A stretch of DNA of 64,000 nucleotides, from positions 32,971,001 to 33,035,000 of the forward strand of contig JARKIP010000017.1 of assembly GCA_029990175.1 (NCBI GenBank). The letters are read 5' to 3'. Below, one piece after another: positions 21,801 through 33,323 of this stretch. The notes under the pieces are model-generated. The model searched no databases. It was not told the origin of the DNA and worked only from the letters and a program-made list of their open reading frames with translations. Position 1 is the stretch's first letter. Each line of letters opens with the position of its first letter. Made by a program: the position numbers and the translations under genes. This DNA is from Petunia secreta. Taxonomy: Eukaryota; Streptophyta; Magnoliopsida; Solanales; Solanaceae.

Positions 21801-23265
21801 TTTTAAGGGTGACAAAAATGATTAAGAATTGAGCATGATTGGATTCTAATAGAGTTAGTGGATTATTCTAATAGAAATAGATGATTGGTTTATATATAGT
21901 GGGGAACATAATGATTTCACCCTAATTAATATCCATGGATATGAAACATAGAATTGTGAAACTTCAGTGCTGATGGTTTCATTTGTCATTATTTGTGCGT
22001 CCATGGTTCTGCTAGTTTTCTCTTAGAAATTGATTTGCTATTCTCTTTTGATTACTATCTTAGTGACTAATTATTGATATGTTTAACATAGCTAGCTAAT
22101 TATCGACTGTAGATGTGGTAATTGAATGAGTTTTAACATCCAATTCAAACTTGATTCATAGGAAATTGGGATTTTAGACCTAAACATAAGAATTGGTACT
22201 TTGCAAAATTTGATGGCTAGATGTCACTAAAATATGAAGCTAATTATATGTTTGAACTAGATTGCGTATGGGTGACTCGAAAATGTACTTGATTTTGAGA
22301 TTTGATCATGGGAGCCAGGGATTAACTTTTAAGTTAATTTCTTAACCCCTTTAGCTTAAGGTTGGTAATGTTTAACTATTAGTCCTGGTATTGATTGTAT
22401 TACGTTCTTTTAATAGAGGGCGAACGTTTGGAAGAGATTCGAAAAGAGAAAACCATTGTTGAGTAGCTAGTGAGCTTGGGATTGAGGTAAGTGTATTTCT
22501 CTTTCTTGGTGGACTTGCTCCACACCCTATATATGATATATCCTTATATACAAGTAATTGTGGCACGATGTAGTTCCGTGCATATTATTATGGTACGATG
22601 TAGTTCCGTACATATTATTGAGGTACGATGTAGTTCCGTACATATTATCATAGCGCGATGTAGTTCCGTGCATATTATCGTGGTATGGTGTGGTTTTGTA
22701 TTTACCCCCGAGTTACAATGAAAGTGTTCGTGGTACTTGATGATAGAGTATGAACATTACTTGATGGTTAATTGAATGGTTTCTCTTTACTTTCGATTAT
22801 CTTTGAGTTATTTTGCCTTGTTTGCTAGCTTATTTGGAGCCCCGTCCCCGCTTATTGAGTCACTCGACTCACCCCCTTTTTCTTTTCTTTGTTGGTTTAT
22901 TTACGTCTTGCAGATTCGACACCATCTACTAGTGAGCATCGTGGTTGACCGAGGTGGAGCATTCCTTTATTAGCGGTGAGCCAACCCTTCGTCTGTGGTG
23001 GCCACCTATATAGTTTATACTTCCCTATGATGTATCCCCTAAATCTTTGGAGTTGTATAACTTATTCGACACTCTTAGATGTTCATGATTCGGGGAGTAC
23101 TTAAACCTTTTTATTGTTGGAATTATTTCTACTTTATTCTATGGCATTGAGATAATTATATTTTTTTCATTGATAAGCTTATGTTATTCGTTCATAATCA
23201 AGTGGGTTCGCCCGACAGGGTTAGTTGGGTGCCCTCACGACCTATTCGGATTTTGGGTCGTGACA
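21441..23265 (+). repeat. 3' LTR of the Tekay-like element
   Basis: It is 1,825 bp and nearly identical to the 5' LTR. The visible substitutions are near the TATATRGGGT word, GTGGAGYATTCC, CTTCRTCYGTGG and TTCGRATTTT. Confidence 0.95.
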
Positions 23266-23270
23266 CTGAG
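23266..23270. repeat. Target-site duplication CTGAG (right)
   Basis: Matches 15,322-15,326. Confidence 0.9.
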
Positions 23271-25269
23271 GTTGGTGCTTCGATGAAGGAGATGAATCTT
23301 CCTCCAAGTTTGAGTCAAGCCACGATCGATGCTTAATACAATGTGTTTCTTTGATAATGATAATAAAAATAACAATGGTGTAGTGAGCGATTGTAGAGCT
23401 GATGAATAAAAACTATTGTGTTGTTCTCCTCAACGTAAGTCTGCAAATTAAGAAGTGGAATCCTATTTATAGGTTGAAATGATAAAGTTCCCAACCCTAG
23501 ATGAAACTCCCACTCTCTCACGTCTCTCTTTAATCACGCAACAGCAGTTTCCCATTTTCACCCACTTCCGCCGAATCCGCTAGATTTTTTCCGATAAAAT
23601 TGGGATAAGAACAACCTAAGTTATCCGCTGGAACAACTGTCTTCGAAACACTCCGATCTCAACGCAGCATAATTGATCACACCATCATACGAAGCTGCTT
23701 CATATCGATCTCATCAAATACGTCTTCAAATTCAGTTATAGCTTTGCCACGTAATCGAACACGTTTCCTTCGTGATCGAACAAAAATCGACCAATACAAG
23801 TACATCTTCCCAACACGGCAAAGCACAGTACCCCTTCACCTTCTCCCCTTCATCACCTTCCTCACACCCTGCACCCACACAAAACCCATATACACATAGT
23901 TTATACAGACAATACAATACACTCGACCCTTCTTCTTCGTAACAAAAAACAGAGAGCAACACACACAGATCCCCAAAATAAACATCTCTTTCAATTACAC
24001 ACAATAGACACCATTAATCCACCTGCCAAATTCCTTCACCATTTTACTCATCTCTCTCCGTAGCCCCAAAACCCCACACACACGCTGATCAACACACGCA
24101 GCAGCACAATACAACCCTCCATCATCTTCCTCCTCTCTCAAACCACCAGCACAACAACACCCACGTCACAATTCCCACAGCGAACACACTTTGATACCCT
24201 CCTTCACAATATATACGATACCCAATTGACATACCCATAAATATCACTACCCCACCAGCGAGGAGTACTCCCACACCATCTCCGCCACATAAAACCAGTG
24301 AAGGAACAACACACCCACAGACACACATCAATTAAATAGAAATAGGGGGAGATCGAGGTTTGGGGTTAGCCAAAATCACCACCGGAAAAAGGAGATCGGG
24401 GATAGGGTGGCAGCGACGCTACTGGGAAACTGGTCGGAGTCGCTCCCCATCCCCGCTGTACTATTGCTTCTCCGGTCGGAGTTCACCGTTTCTGTTTGAT
24501 CGGAGACGTTACTGTCATTTTGGTTTGGTCTCATCGCGGACCTGATACAAATCTCGGAATTGTTCTGAGTTTAATCGTTCTATGACACCTTTGATATGGC
24601 GTCGTTTTACTTTTGGGGACGAGGGTTCGGATTTTGCCTATTTACTAGGATAAAAATTGGTCCTTTTATTGATGATGCATATTGCTGTTGAATCTGGCTT
24701 TGTCCAGTTTTTTTTTGCTCTGGTCAATTGTTGTTATATTTGACTGGGGTCCCACTGTTCTTGCGAATCTCAATTTTGTTGTTCCGTTCGTTCTTTTGTT
24801 GATGTTGTTGCTGCTGACTATATTTTGTTCCGAGATTTTGCAGCTTCTGCAGGAATATTATTAGACATTGATTTAGCACTTGCCAGTAAAATAGATGTCT
24901 ATAAAAATATTTTAATTTGAGGCCTACAAAATAATTTGACGGATATTCACAATGATTTGAGCGATAATATACATTGATTTGAACATGATACTACACTTAT
25001 ACAGTTCTGTACCCCGTGTCTCTAAAAATAGGCAATGATGACATGTATGAGCTTCAATTGAAAAATGAGCCGGTGATGGAGTGGTGGGACCGGTACTTGG
25101 CATGGCAACCGGAGGGCCCCGTGTTTGCAACCGTACCAACGTCCCTAACCTCTAGCCGATTCATACAAACCTGAGCCTACATTTTTTATAAAATCCATTT
25201 TCCTCTTTATTTTACTATTATTATTTTCATATTCATTATTATTGCTATTATTGATATTTTATGACATTA

Positions 25270-25311
<42 letters not shown>

Positions 25312-25396
25312 GTTATTATTATTAATACTAATTTATTTTCTCTATATTTTTTGCGAGGAAAAATTAGATACGACGGTCTATTTTGGAGGAGAATCC

Positions 25397-25436
<40 letters not shown>

Positions 25437-26034
25437 TTCATCATTATTATTTATTAATATTACTAGTATTATTGTTATTATAACAACTCTTATTATTATT
25501 ATTCATTGTCGTACTAATTCATTTTCATATATTTTTTGCGAGGTACATTTGGATGAATAATCTTGAAGATTACGCTTCCGAAAATACCCCTTTGAAAATT
25601 ATATTACTTTCGTTTAATTATTATTCGTTTTGATGTACTAACTAATTTTATTTATTTTTGCAAGGTCGAAGGAAGAAAACAATTAGTAGAAAAGAGCCTT
25701 TTGTTTAATTTTAATAATTATGTCTAACTTGTATATTGCCTGGTCATATTTTGAATCCCAATTATTTAGTCCGGCCGGTAACCATATTTGGTGGAGCCTG
25801 AAAGGTGCCTAACCCCTTGCTCTCAGGTTAACTCGAACCTTACCTAGAATTTCTAGTTCGTAGATTAAGTTTTGGAGTTAATTATAAAATTAGCTAGAAA
25901 CAAAATAGGTGCCCTAATACGCCTAGTTAAAAAATATGTCAGGTGGCGACTCCAACTCTTTACCCGTGAGTTACCCAATAAGTTGAGCCCTATTTCGAAC
26001 TTTAACCGATTCGGGTAAAAAACAGGATGCGACA
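23271..26034 (+). mobile_element. Right part of the middle LTR (solo-LTR-like)
   Basis: This continues the LTR interrupted by the Tekay element and ends with AGGTGGCGACTCCA...GGATGCGACA, the usual 3' end wording of Tat/Ogre-type LTRs. Long ORF-like stretches on either strand (23,732-24,545) have no recognisable domain. ATT/TTA microsatellites lie at 25,261-25,330 and 25,396-25,440. The flanks TCAGG (13,932-13,936) and CCGGG (26,035-26,039) agree at only three of five bases, so a target duplication is not proven. Confidence 0.45.
25261..25440. repeat. Two (ATT/TTA)n microsatellites
   Basis: Runs at about 25,268-25,324 and 25,396-25,437, separated by unique sequence. They create an Ile/Leu-only spurious ORF. 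Confidence 0.9.
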
Positions 26035-26335
26035 CCGGGAAGTCATATTAGTCGAGATTATAAGGTAAGAAGTCCACATGATCAGGGAAGAAGGTATTAG
26101 GCATTTCCTGAATACTATGAAAAGTGGTTCCCGCCCGAATTTATATTTTTTGGATTATAAGGGCAAACATGCAGAAGAATCTACAAGCATAAATTAGTCA
26201 TATTCTAAAAAAATAGTTAGGTCATGGATTAAAATAGCAATTTCAAACTTAGCAACATTCTATCTCACCAAAAGTGATCTGAAATATCAAGCCACCTAAA
26301 AATAGGACATTCTAAGCAATTCTCAAAATCAGGTC
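26035..26335 (+). mobile_element. Right part of the outermost LTR
   Basis: It contains AAGGTATTAGGCATTTCCTG and GTGGTTCCCGCCCGA, blocks found in order in Tat/Ogre-type LTRs of dicots. It fits as the continuation of 13,789-13,936. The outer boundary is approximate. Confidence 0.4.
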
Positions 26336-26878
26336 CACAGACACAAACAATTCAAAAAAATTCACCCGGTGCCCTTAGTAAGCACTGGTTTTAGATAAAT
26401 GCCCAATTTGAAATGTTTTAACTAACTGCCCTCCACATCACTAGTTAGTACGTGAAAGGACTATTCCCTGTCTAAACCTAGTTCATATTGAGCCTTTTCC
26501 TTCTTCCTTTCTTCTTCGTGACTGCTCTCATCTTTCTTTCCTCATTCCTTTCATTCTTTCTTCTTTGTGTTCTGCAGATTTATGGTATGTTTTTCACTCT
26601 TTTCGTGTGTTTATTTTATATTTGTTATTTTTTTTTGTTTAAATTGTGTTCTAATGGAATTTTTATTTTGCCTAATACTTTATATTTATTTTTTTCTTTT
26701 ATCTGCATTTTTTGGTAATTATTGTTGATATACTTATCTGCTAGTTTTTTTTATTTGGATTGATGATCGTGATCGTATTAATTTTGAGGTTCCTGTGAAT
26801 TCTTTTTTCTTGTTTTGCTTGATTAAGGTGATTTTAAGGTTCTTCTCGGCTATAGCCATTAGATTTTCTTGTTTTTCA

Positions 26879-27284
26879 TTGCACAGAACTTAAAGTCTTG
26901 GCTATTGTCATCACTTGCAGAGATGTTTTCTGTAAGTTTCCTATTGCACCAGAGTTACAAGTCTTATTTTTAGCCAAGAAATGCAGAGACTTTCTTTGCA
27001 AGTTGCTAATTACACCAGAGTTTAAAGTCTTGGCTATTGCCAATACATGCATAGACTTTCTTTACAAGTTGCTCATTGCATAAAAGCTTAAAGCCTAGGC
27101 AATTGCCAATACTTGCAAAGACCTTTTCTACAAGTTGCTCATTTCACCATAGCTTAAAGTCTTGGTTATTGCAAATACTTGTAGAGACTTTCCCTGCAAG
27201 TTGCCCCTTCCACCAGAGCTTAAAGTCTTGACTATTGCCAAGAGTTGGAGAGACTTTCTTTGTAAGTTGCTCTTTTCACCAGGC
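26879..27284 (+). repeat. 66-bp minisatellite, left array (about 6 units)
   Basis: Diverged units of the form CAGAGCTTAAAGTCTTGG, CTATTGCCAAGACTTGCAG, AGACTTTCTCTGCAAGTTGC and so on. The 66-bp period keeps a 22-codon frame open, producing spurious ORFs on the plus strand. Orientation is the same as in the right array. Confidence 0.85.
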
Positions 27285-27554
27285 ATGAGTTTATTTAGTA
27301 ATGTATTGCCTATCAGGTATGAGTTTGTTTATTGTTTAGTAATAGTTACAGTATGTTTTATTTCTCTTTGTCTTTATCCCTTTGACTTTACACATTAGTG
27401 ATTATACAAGAATTTTTCTACACATTAATTGTGAGTTCATTATGGCACGTCGTAATGTATGTTCCTTTGTCTTACTTGTTGTTTTGTTACCATACGATTT
27501 TTAAATTTAGTTTATCGAATAAGTATAGTTTATTTTTTGTTGGCATAGGAAGGA

Positions 27555-28079
27555 GATCTAACTTCTAAGTTTAAGCATTGGTTTGATGCCAAGGTAGTTT
27601 GGGTGGTGATGTAAAGTATAGTAGGTTGGTTAGTGAATTTTTTACGGAGCGTCAATTGATGCCGTTGAAAGGTGAAGTTTTTGGCAAGTACCCCAAGCAG
27701 AACAAGTAGTAAGCATTCTTGACATGACTTTTAGTAATTAGTGGATTATTTTCTTTCTTTTTTTGTTCTTTCCTATTTTTTTTTTCATGTTTCATGATCA
27801 GGTTTTGTGTTTAATTTGTGTAGCGTTGATTGTGGTGCTTATGCGGTAAAGTTTGCTGACTTGTTAATGAATGAGAAGGAGGTTTCAAGGTATAGGCTTA
27901 CCCAGCTTTGGCAATATCGACTTAATTTGGCCGCCAATCTATAGTGTCATGCGAACTCCAAGAAAACTTATGAGTATGAGACCCCTACAGAGATGATACG
28001 AGATGATTATCATGAATATAATAATTTGTTATGTGAACGAGAACTTGGCGTACCATGTCTTGTTGGAAGAAACAACTGA
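27555..28079 (+). pseudogene. Ulp1-type (C48) cysteine protease fragment
   Basis: The main exon (from 27,824 after an AG acceptor) reads VDCGAYAVKFADLL (27,825 onward), holding the Asp-Cys-Gly of the C48 active site. It then reads LTQLWQYRLNLAANL, a TAG at 27,942-27,944, and a C-terminal tail ending EYNNLLCERELGVP before TGA at 28,077. An upstream block (27,555-27,706) ends with a PKQN motif just before a degenerate donor, matching the usual Gln-rich stretch before the DCG. The catalytic His region is missing. The family removes SUMO from conjugates. This copy is too short and interrupted to work. Confidence 0.7.
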
Positions 28080-28379
28080 ACATGTAGTATTTGTGAATGA
28101 GTGACTGTATTTTAAATTTTTTTGGAATGTTAATTGTAATGGTTACTTTATATGAATTTGGTAATACTGTTTTGTGGTTTATAATGTATAAATATGTGCA
28201 AGAAACTAATGGTATAATATATATATTATTATAACTCTTAATATCTTGGTTAATGAATTGTGTCTCGTTTTTTATGTATGATTGCTTAATTATTTGTTAA
28301 TGCTGTAGAATACCTTTTTTTTTGCTCTTTCATTCACTTAGGCTATTCTGCATTTGCGTTTTTGAAAGCTTAAAAAAAT

Positions 28380-28760
28380 CAGTTAGTTGGTAAGGAAGTG
28401 TTTGAATGCAAATGTCAATTTTACCAAGACTTCAAGGCAAGTTAGATGTGCATGCGAAGGAGGGGGTGTTGGGGTGAGGAGAGTATTACCCTTTTGCCAA
28501 GTTTTGCAGTCGTAGTTGGAGTTGCGATTGAAAGGTTCGAGGGCAGACTTTTCCCTGCCAACATTTGACGAGATGTTGGCTTGGAGAAGGGGGGAGGGGG
28601 TCGAGGAAAGTGTTGTCTGTTTTTCAAAAACTCAAGACAATTGTTGGATCTCGAGAAGGTAGGGTTCGAAGGAAAATGTTACCTTGCCAAGACTTTAAGG
28701 CAATTTAGCACGGAGAAGGGGGAGGGATTAAGGAAAGTGTTAGCCGCTTGCTAAGAGGTC
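28380..28760 (+). repeat. Purine-rich degenerate tandem repeat (period about 110 bp)
   Basis: Three to four copies of a pattern of CAAGACTT(C/T)AAGGCAA then GAGAAGGGGGAGGGG then GAAAGTGTTR. The words echo the AAGTGTTGCC motif of the 0.9-1.4 kb element. Confidence 0.45.
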
Positions 28761-29473
28761 GATTCTAAGTGGTTATGAGTTGTTATGAGTTTAAGTGGGT
28801 TAATAAAAAGTGAAACACAATTTTTTTTAGGACATAAATTCATTAATACTGCAAATAATAAGTACCATTAACAATTTAAATTCAAGTTTATAAGAGTAAC
28901 TAAAATGAATTATGGGGTAACTTTCTTCTTGTAAAATCAATCAATTTCCATTCTTGTTGATACAACAATGCCATGGTTTGCTTTATTCACAACGAATTCC
29001 CTTGTGCTGGCTGTTCTGCTATTATTGGATGACGAGTTATTCCTTTTAACAATTTATACTATGAAATGAGATTTTTTTGTAATTCTCATAATTCTTCATC
29101 AAATACACGCAAGTGATAAGTTCTTGACCGTTTGCTACGATCATGCCCTTGCATGTTTTCAGATTTGTATCAAACCATATCTTTGCTTCACTTTCATTAC
29201 TGTTGATGCTTAGAGCATTAATTTTTTGTTTTCAAATGCCTGGTAGGTAATACCATTTTTCACAAGTATCAATGTCATGGGTCATATATTAATTGCTTGC
29301 ATCCTATTTTCTGTTGTAAGCGATGTATATGCAATTTGTTGCCATAGCACTAATCTTGCACATAATGAAGGCGACTGATATGCTCAGATTTTGATGGATA
29401 GATCACCAAGATAGAAGCAGGATCTTGGTATACAGGAAGAGAATGTTGGGAAAACTCTTGCCCTTGTTGTTTG
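28761..29473. other. Interior of the Ulp1-bearing element, nothing recognised
   Basis: No frame or motif could be assigned on either strand. Confidence 0.4.
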
Positions 29474-30190
29474 ACCAGATCTTAAATTATTGGCTATTGT
29501 CAAGACTTGCGAAGACTTTCTCTACAAGTTACCCATTGCTCAGAGCTTAAAATCTTAGCTATCGCCAAAACTTGCAGCGGCCTTTTCTGCAAGTTGCCCA
29601 TTGCACTGAGCTTAAAGTATTCGCTATTGTCAGGACTTGCAGATACTTTCTCTACAAGTTGCCTATTGCACCAGAGCTTCAAGTATTGGCTATTGCCAAG
29701 ACTTGCAGGGACTTTCTCTGCAAGTTACCCATTGCAGCAAAGCTTAAAGTCTTGGCTATTAGTAATACTTGCAAAGACTTTCTCTGCAAGTTGCCCATTG
29801 CACCAGAGCTTAAACGCTTGGAATAACTAAGACTTGTAGAGACTTTCTCTGCAAGTTGCCTATTTCCTCAGAGTTTAATCTCTTGGAAATAGCCAAGATT
29901 TGCAATGACTTTATCTGTAAATTGTCCATTGCACCAGAGCTTAAAGTATTGGCTGTTTCCATGACTTGTAGAGATGCCAATTGCAACAAAGCTTAAAGTC
30001 TTGGCTATTAGTAAAACTTGCAGAGACTTTCTCTGCAAGTTGTGCATTGCACCAAAGCATAAACACTTGGCAATAGCCAAGACTTGTAGAGACTTTCTCT
30101 GTAAGTTTCCCATTCGCTAGAGCTTAAACTCTTTTGCAATAGTCAAGACTTGCAGAGAGTTTCTCTGTAAGTTGCCTATTGCACCAGAGC
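29474..30190 (+). repeat. 66-bp minisatellite, right array (about 11 units)
   Basis: Better conserved than the left array. Each unit can form two perfect or near-perfect 10-bp stems: CTTGCAGAGA with TCTCTGCAAG (3-nt loop), and AAGTCTTGGC with GCCAAGACTT (4-nt loop). ORFs at 29,500-29,830 on both strands arise from the repeat and are not genes. Confidence 0.9.
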
Positions 30191-30665
30191 AACGAGCAAC
30201 TTTCAGTTCATTTTTTCACTACTTGAATATCGATCTAATGTCATCTGCTGCCTATACGACAAGTTTTTTGGATCTTTATGAACAAAATTCATAGCTCGTT
30301 GAGGTACTATATAGTTATACAAAATTTTAAGCAAAATTAAATAGATAAAAAAATAAAATTATATAGAATTTAATGCAACGTTTAGTAAAACTCAGCAAGA
30401 ATTTGAAGGAATCTAACCTTGAATCTTCGTTTCAATTGAGGAATCTGTAAAAGTTGTAGGTTTTTAGGGTTTAGAGGTTGTTTGAATGGAAAAGGAAGGG
30501 GAGGATATTGTGGGTCTTTTTATTAGTTGCGAGGGGTATTGTTGTCCGGGATAAGTTTCATTAAACTAATGGAGAGCAGTTTTGCTGAACCACTGTTATT
30601 GAGGGCAAAGATGCAAACATTGCTTAACGTGTCATAGTTGTGCAATTCAGCCCAAACAATTTAAG

Positions 30666-31359
30666 AATTTGCACTCATGACCTAAGTTCACTGCCTAGTC
30701 GCGATTTTAGCCTCTGATTTAAACCTTTGATTTTCAAGAGGCCAAAAACGCAATAAAGGTCCAGATTTAGCTTATTTCCGCGATAAAGGTTCAAATTCAA
30801 CTTATTTTTGCAAGTCAGAGAATGATCAGCTTTTTGAATGAAGTTTTCTTATAACATTTTCAAATTGATTTTCCAATAATACAATAGTCAATCGTAGGGA
30901 AAATAGATGGCTATTATAGCAAGAGAATATTAGCCATTATGGAGGGGGTGTTTTGACATCAATTGTCGAACACATTTCCAAACGGTTTTAAAAAAAAATA
31001 AGTTTTTGAACAAAGAAAAAGATTTTTAGGGAAAAAAAAAGCTTTGTTAGAAGTGTGAATTAATGCACAAATATTAAGAACGCACATAAATATATACTTA
31101 AAATAGGATACTAAATAATTTGTAAAGGGGACATGCGGATTCATGCAAAACAATCATAGTAATTATTTTTTTAAATTAGCCATTTATTTACATGGCTTGA
31201 CCCCCAAAGCTCATACTTTCCCCCTTATACACTATTAACTAGTGCAAAGAGGGTGTTTTAGCTTTCTAAAAATCAGTTTTTCCTTTTAAAAGAATGTGGC
31301 CTTGAATTTAAAATTTGTCAGCCAACCAGTTTTTGCAGAAATAAGACTTAATCGAGATA
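30666..31359. other. AT-rich spacer, nothing recognised
   Basis: No coding frame, element terminus or repeat was identified. Confidence 0.4.
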
Positions 31360-31409
31360 TAATTGTGAAAATGACCTCTATTTCGAAAAAACTTCAGATT
31401 AAATCCTTA

Positions 31410-31568
31410 TTATTTCAAAAATAAAGACGTGGCGACACATTGCACGAAGAATACGTGCATGCACCGAACGTTCATCTCTTGGCACTGCCTGTCCTCATTA
31501 ATTGTTCGTATGAGGATGTCTAGAGCTTGACGAATTAGCAGTGCATCTTGGGAGGGTGGGTTCGACAT
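31410..31568 (-). CDS. Hypothetical 52-aa protein with upstream TATA box
   Basis: The frame opens at ATG 31,568 (MSNPPSQDALLIRQALDIL...) and ends at 31,410. On the minus strand CTATAAATA lies at 31,648-31,656, about 80 bp upstream of the ATG, a normal plant promoter spacing. The N-terminal half has amphipathic helix character (LLIRQALDILIRTINED). It has no recognised family and no additional exon was found. It could be the truncated first exon of something longer or a chance frame. Confidence 0.3.
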   Translation of the reverse strand: MSNPPSQDALLIRQALDILIRTINEDRQCQEMNVRCMHVFFVQCVATSLFLK

Positions 31569-32374
31569 TGTTGTACAGAAAAAAGCTTTACAAAATATTG
31601 AGATTTTATAGTTGGAATTGTGTGAAAGAAAGTGTAAACAATGCTCATATTTATAGGAGAAGAAGGTGAAATAGATAGGGGTAGGGGGTAGGGGTCTAAC
31701 AGTCATGATTAAACTCATTTTCCGGTGAGACTTTTCCTACTCCATTAAATCCGACAGGACATGATAAGCTTGGGCATTGCTCTTCTTTAAACATGACACG
31801 TTTCCCACTCACCTATTATCTACCTATCAATATACTTAGCTTACTCATTAAGTATGTTGTCTATTAATATACGACAAGTAGTTATTATTATTTGAATATG
31901 TATTTGTCTTTAGTCTATGCGATTTTAGTATATGATCGAATAGCCAACTTGAACAACAAACATTCAATTTAGTTTAAATCCAACATCTATTTAGTGAAGA
32001 AAATGTATAGTAGTTTACACAATATTTTATTCCTAGTCCAGAAAAAGTTTTCAACTATAGATACCGCATGATCGATTGTCAACTATGCATACATGGCCAA
32101 CAAATACCGATTTCTAGCGCATCAAGAGTTTATTATCAACTTCGCTAAGTATATGAACAATAAGACAGTAAATAAAGATAAATAGGAAGATCGTCAAAGA
32201 CTGTTTACTTCGCCTAAAAATAATAACTTATAACAAACTTAACAGAAGGAACACCAAAATTAATACGCCGAACAAAATATCACCCATTTCCATTGATAAT
32301 ATTTTTAACAAATACATTAATAAAAAAAAAGAGCTTTCTTTACTCATCATAAAAAAGTCCTCTAGTTCGTGGCA

Positions 32375-32823
32375 TCATATGCACACGAAAACAAAGACCA
32401 TATTCAGGATGTCGGCGCTTATTTGGAAGTGGAGAACTTGGCCTTGAGTGATATGACGATCATTAATAAACCGTAAGCAACCTCGCTGAAGCGATTTGCA
32501 ACTCGGTGTCACACGGAGTTCCATGAAATACCTAATGTCGCCATTGTAGATAACAGCTTGTATCTTATAGTCGGATAATAGATTTGCTATGTCCGATGAA
32601 AATATCTATAATCAAAGAGTACAACGTTTAATGTGTTAAAAATCAAATAACTAAGGTAAACAAATCCAAATATTAAAGAACGAGGTACAAAACTTACTAG
32701 GTCATCATTTATATATGAATATCTGTTTACAGTTAGAGTGAAGCATGTATGGTTCCTTGTAAGGATGTACATTCCATCCGGCCAGACATAGTCGTTACTT
32801 GCATCCCCTGCATCTTCTGGCAT
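32375..32823 (-). CDS. Small two-exon gene, weakly B3-domain-like (118 aa)
   Basis: Exon 1 runs 32,823-32,698 (42 codons) and ends CTA|GTAAGT. Exon 2 runs 32,605-32,375 (76 codons plus TGA) after TTATAG. The join is in phase 0 and free of stops. TATAAATAGGG lies about 110-120 bp before the ATG on the minus strand. The sequence runs CFTLTVNRYSYINDDLIF, then IQAVIYNGDIRYFMELRV, then LQRGCLRFINDRHITQGQVL. This layout resembles a plant B3 DNA-binding domain (F..L....Y...L, then V.L...G..W.V, then GW..F...N.L..GD...F), but the core Trp and Gly-Asp residues are replaced. No transposon-like decay is seen. The function is unknown and the B3 relation is inference from pattern only. Confidence 0.45.
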
Positions 32824-33323
32824 GTTTTAACAGGCTTGGGAGGAGATCAAGGAGGTATAAAACGTAGATGAATTAACTTGTTGATGGGTGTTAAAAGAAA
32901 TAGGAAATGGTGGCCCTATTTATACTATATAAGGGAAGAAGGTCAAAAGATAGGAGTTATTGGAGTCATTATATCAGATGGAATAGTTCATACTTTGGAC
33001 AGTGCACCCTTTAAAGAACCTGGCACGCGTTTCAACTGGCCGATTATCAACCACACAATCCACTAGCAAGATAACTGTTGGAAATGATGTCTTCAGTCTA
33101 TGCTGAGTTGGTCTATGTTCAAAAAGTCTACAACCAACAGTAATTACTACAAATAACAATAAAGCTAGTTAAGATTTTTTGTCAACTTGTTAAAATCGAG
33201 AGTTAAGAACCTCAAACGTAGCAAAAAAGGATTTATTATCAACATCTCTAATCTAATAAACAACAAGACTAAACACTGGTATATTGGAAGCAAAGATACA
33301 AAACTTATTCAGTTCACAAGTAA

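Larger units (their letters stand above)
15327..23265 (+). mobile_element. Ty3/gypsy chromovirus (Tekay/Del-like), non-autonomous, young insertion
   Basis: This 7,939-bp element has 1,828- and 1,825-bp LTRs (TG...CA), an exact 5-bp TSD (CTGAG), an initiator-Met-type PBS and a purine tract. Outside a TTA microsatellite I count only about five substitutions between the LTRs, so the insertion is recent. The interior is defective. Gag is almost wholly missing and the protease lacks its active site. The integrase lacks its first catalytic Asp, RNase H carries a deletion, and several nonsense codons are present. Domain order PR-RT-RH-IN-chromodomain and the C-terminal chromodomain place it with chromoviruses. 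Confidence 0.93.
26336..30665. mobile_element. Degenerate DNA element carrying a Ulp1-protease fragment and two 66-bp repeat arrays
   Basis: The left end (26,365-26,475) and the inverse of the right end (30,545-30,620) share TGCCCTNAGTAA, CACTGGTT and CTGCYCTCCA...ATTAGT in order, suggesting imperfect terminal inverted repeats. The interior holds a 66-bp minisatellite at both sides (26,879-27,284 and 29,474-30,190), a Ulp1-like pseudogene (27,555-28,079) and a purine-rich degenerate repeat (28,380-28,760). Plant MULEs often carry Ulp1 genes, which makes a MULE origin likely, but no transposase or target duplication was found. Confidence 0.4.

Noticed and set aside
23732..24545. ORFs of 60-90 codons on both strands in the middle LTR
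   Set aside because: No domain, no promoter, and similar lengths on both strands. GC-richer LTR sequence explains them.
25261..25560. ORF with poly-Ile and poly-Leu
   Set aside because: Generated by the ATT/TTA microsatellites.
26898..30113. Several ORFs on both strands with LAIAKTCRDFLCKLPIAPEL-like repeats
   Set aside because: They are translations of the 66-bp minisatellite. A period divisible by three keeps frames open by chance.
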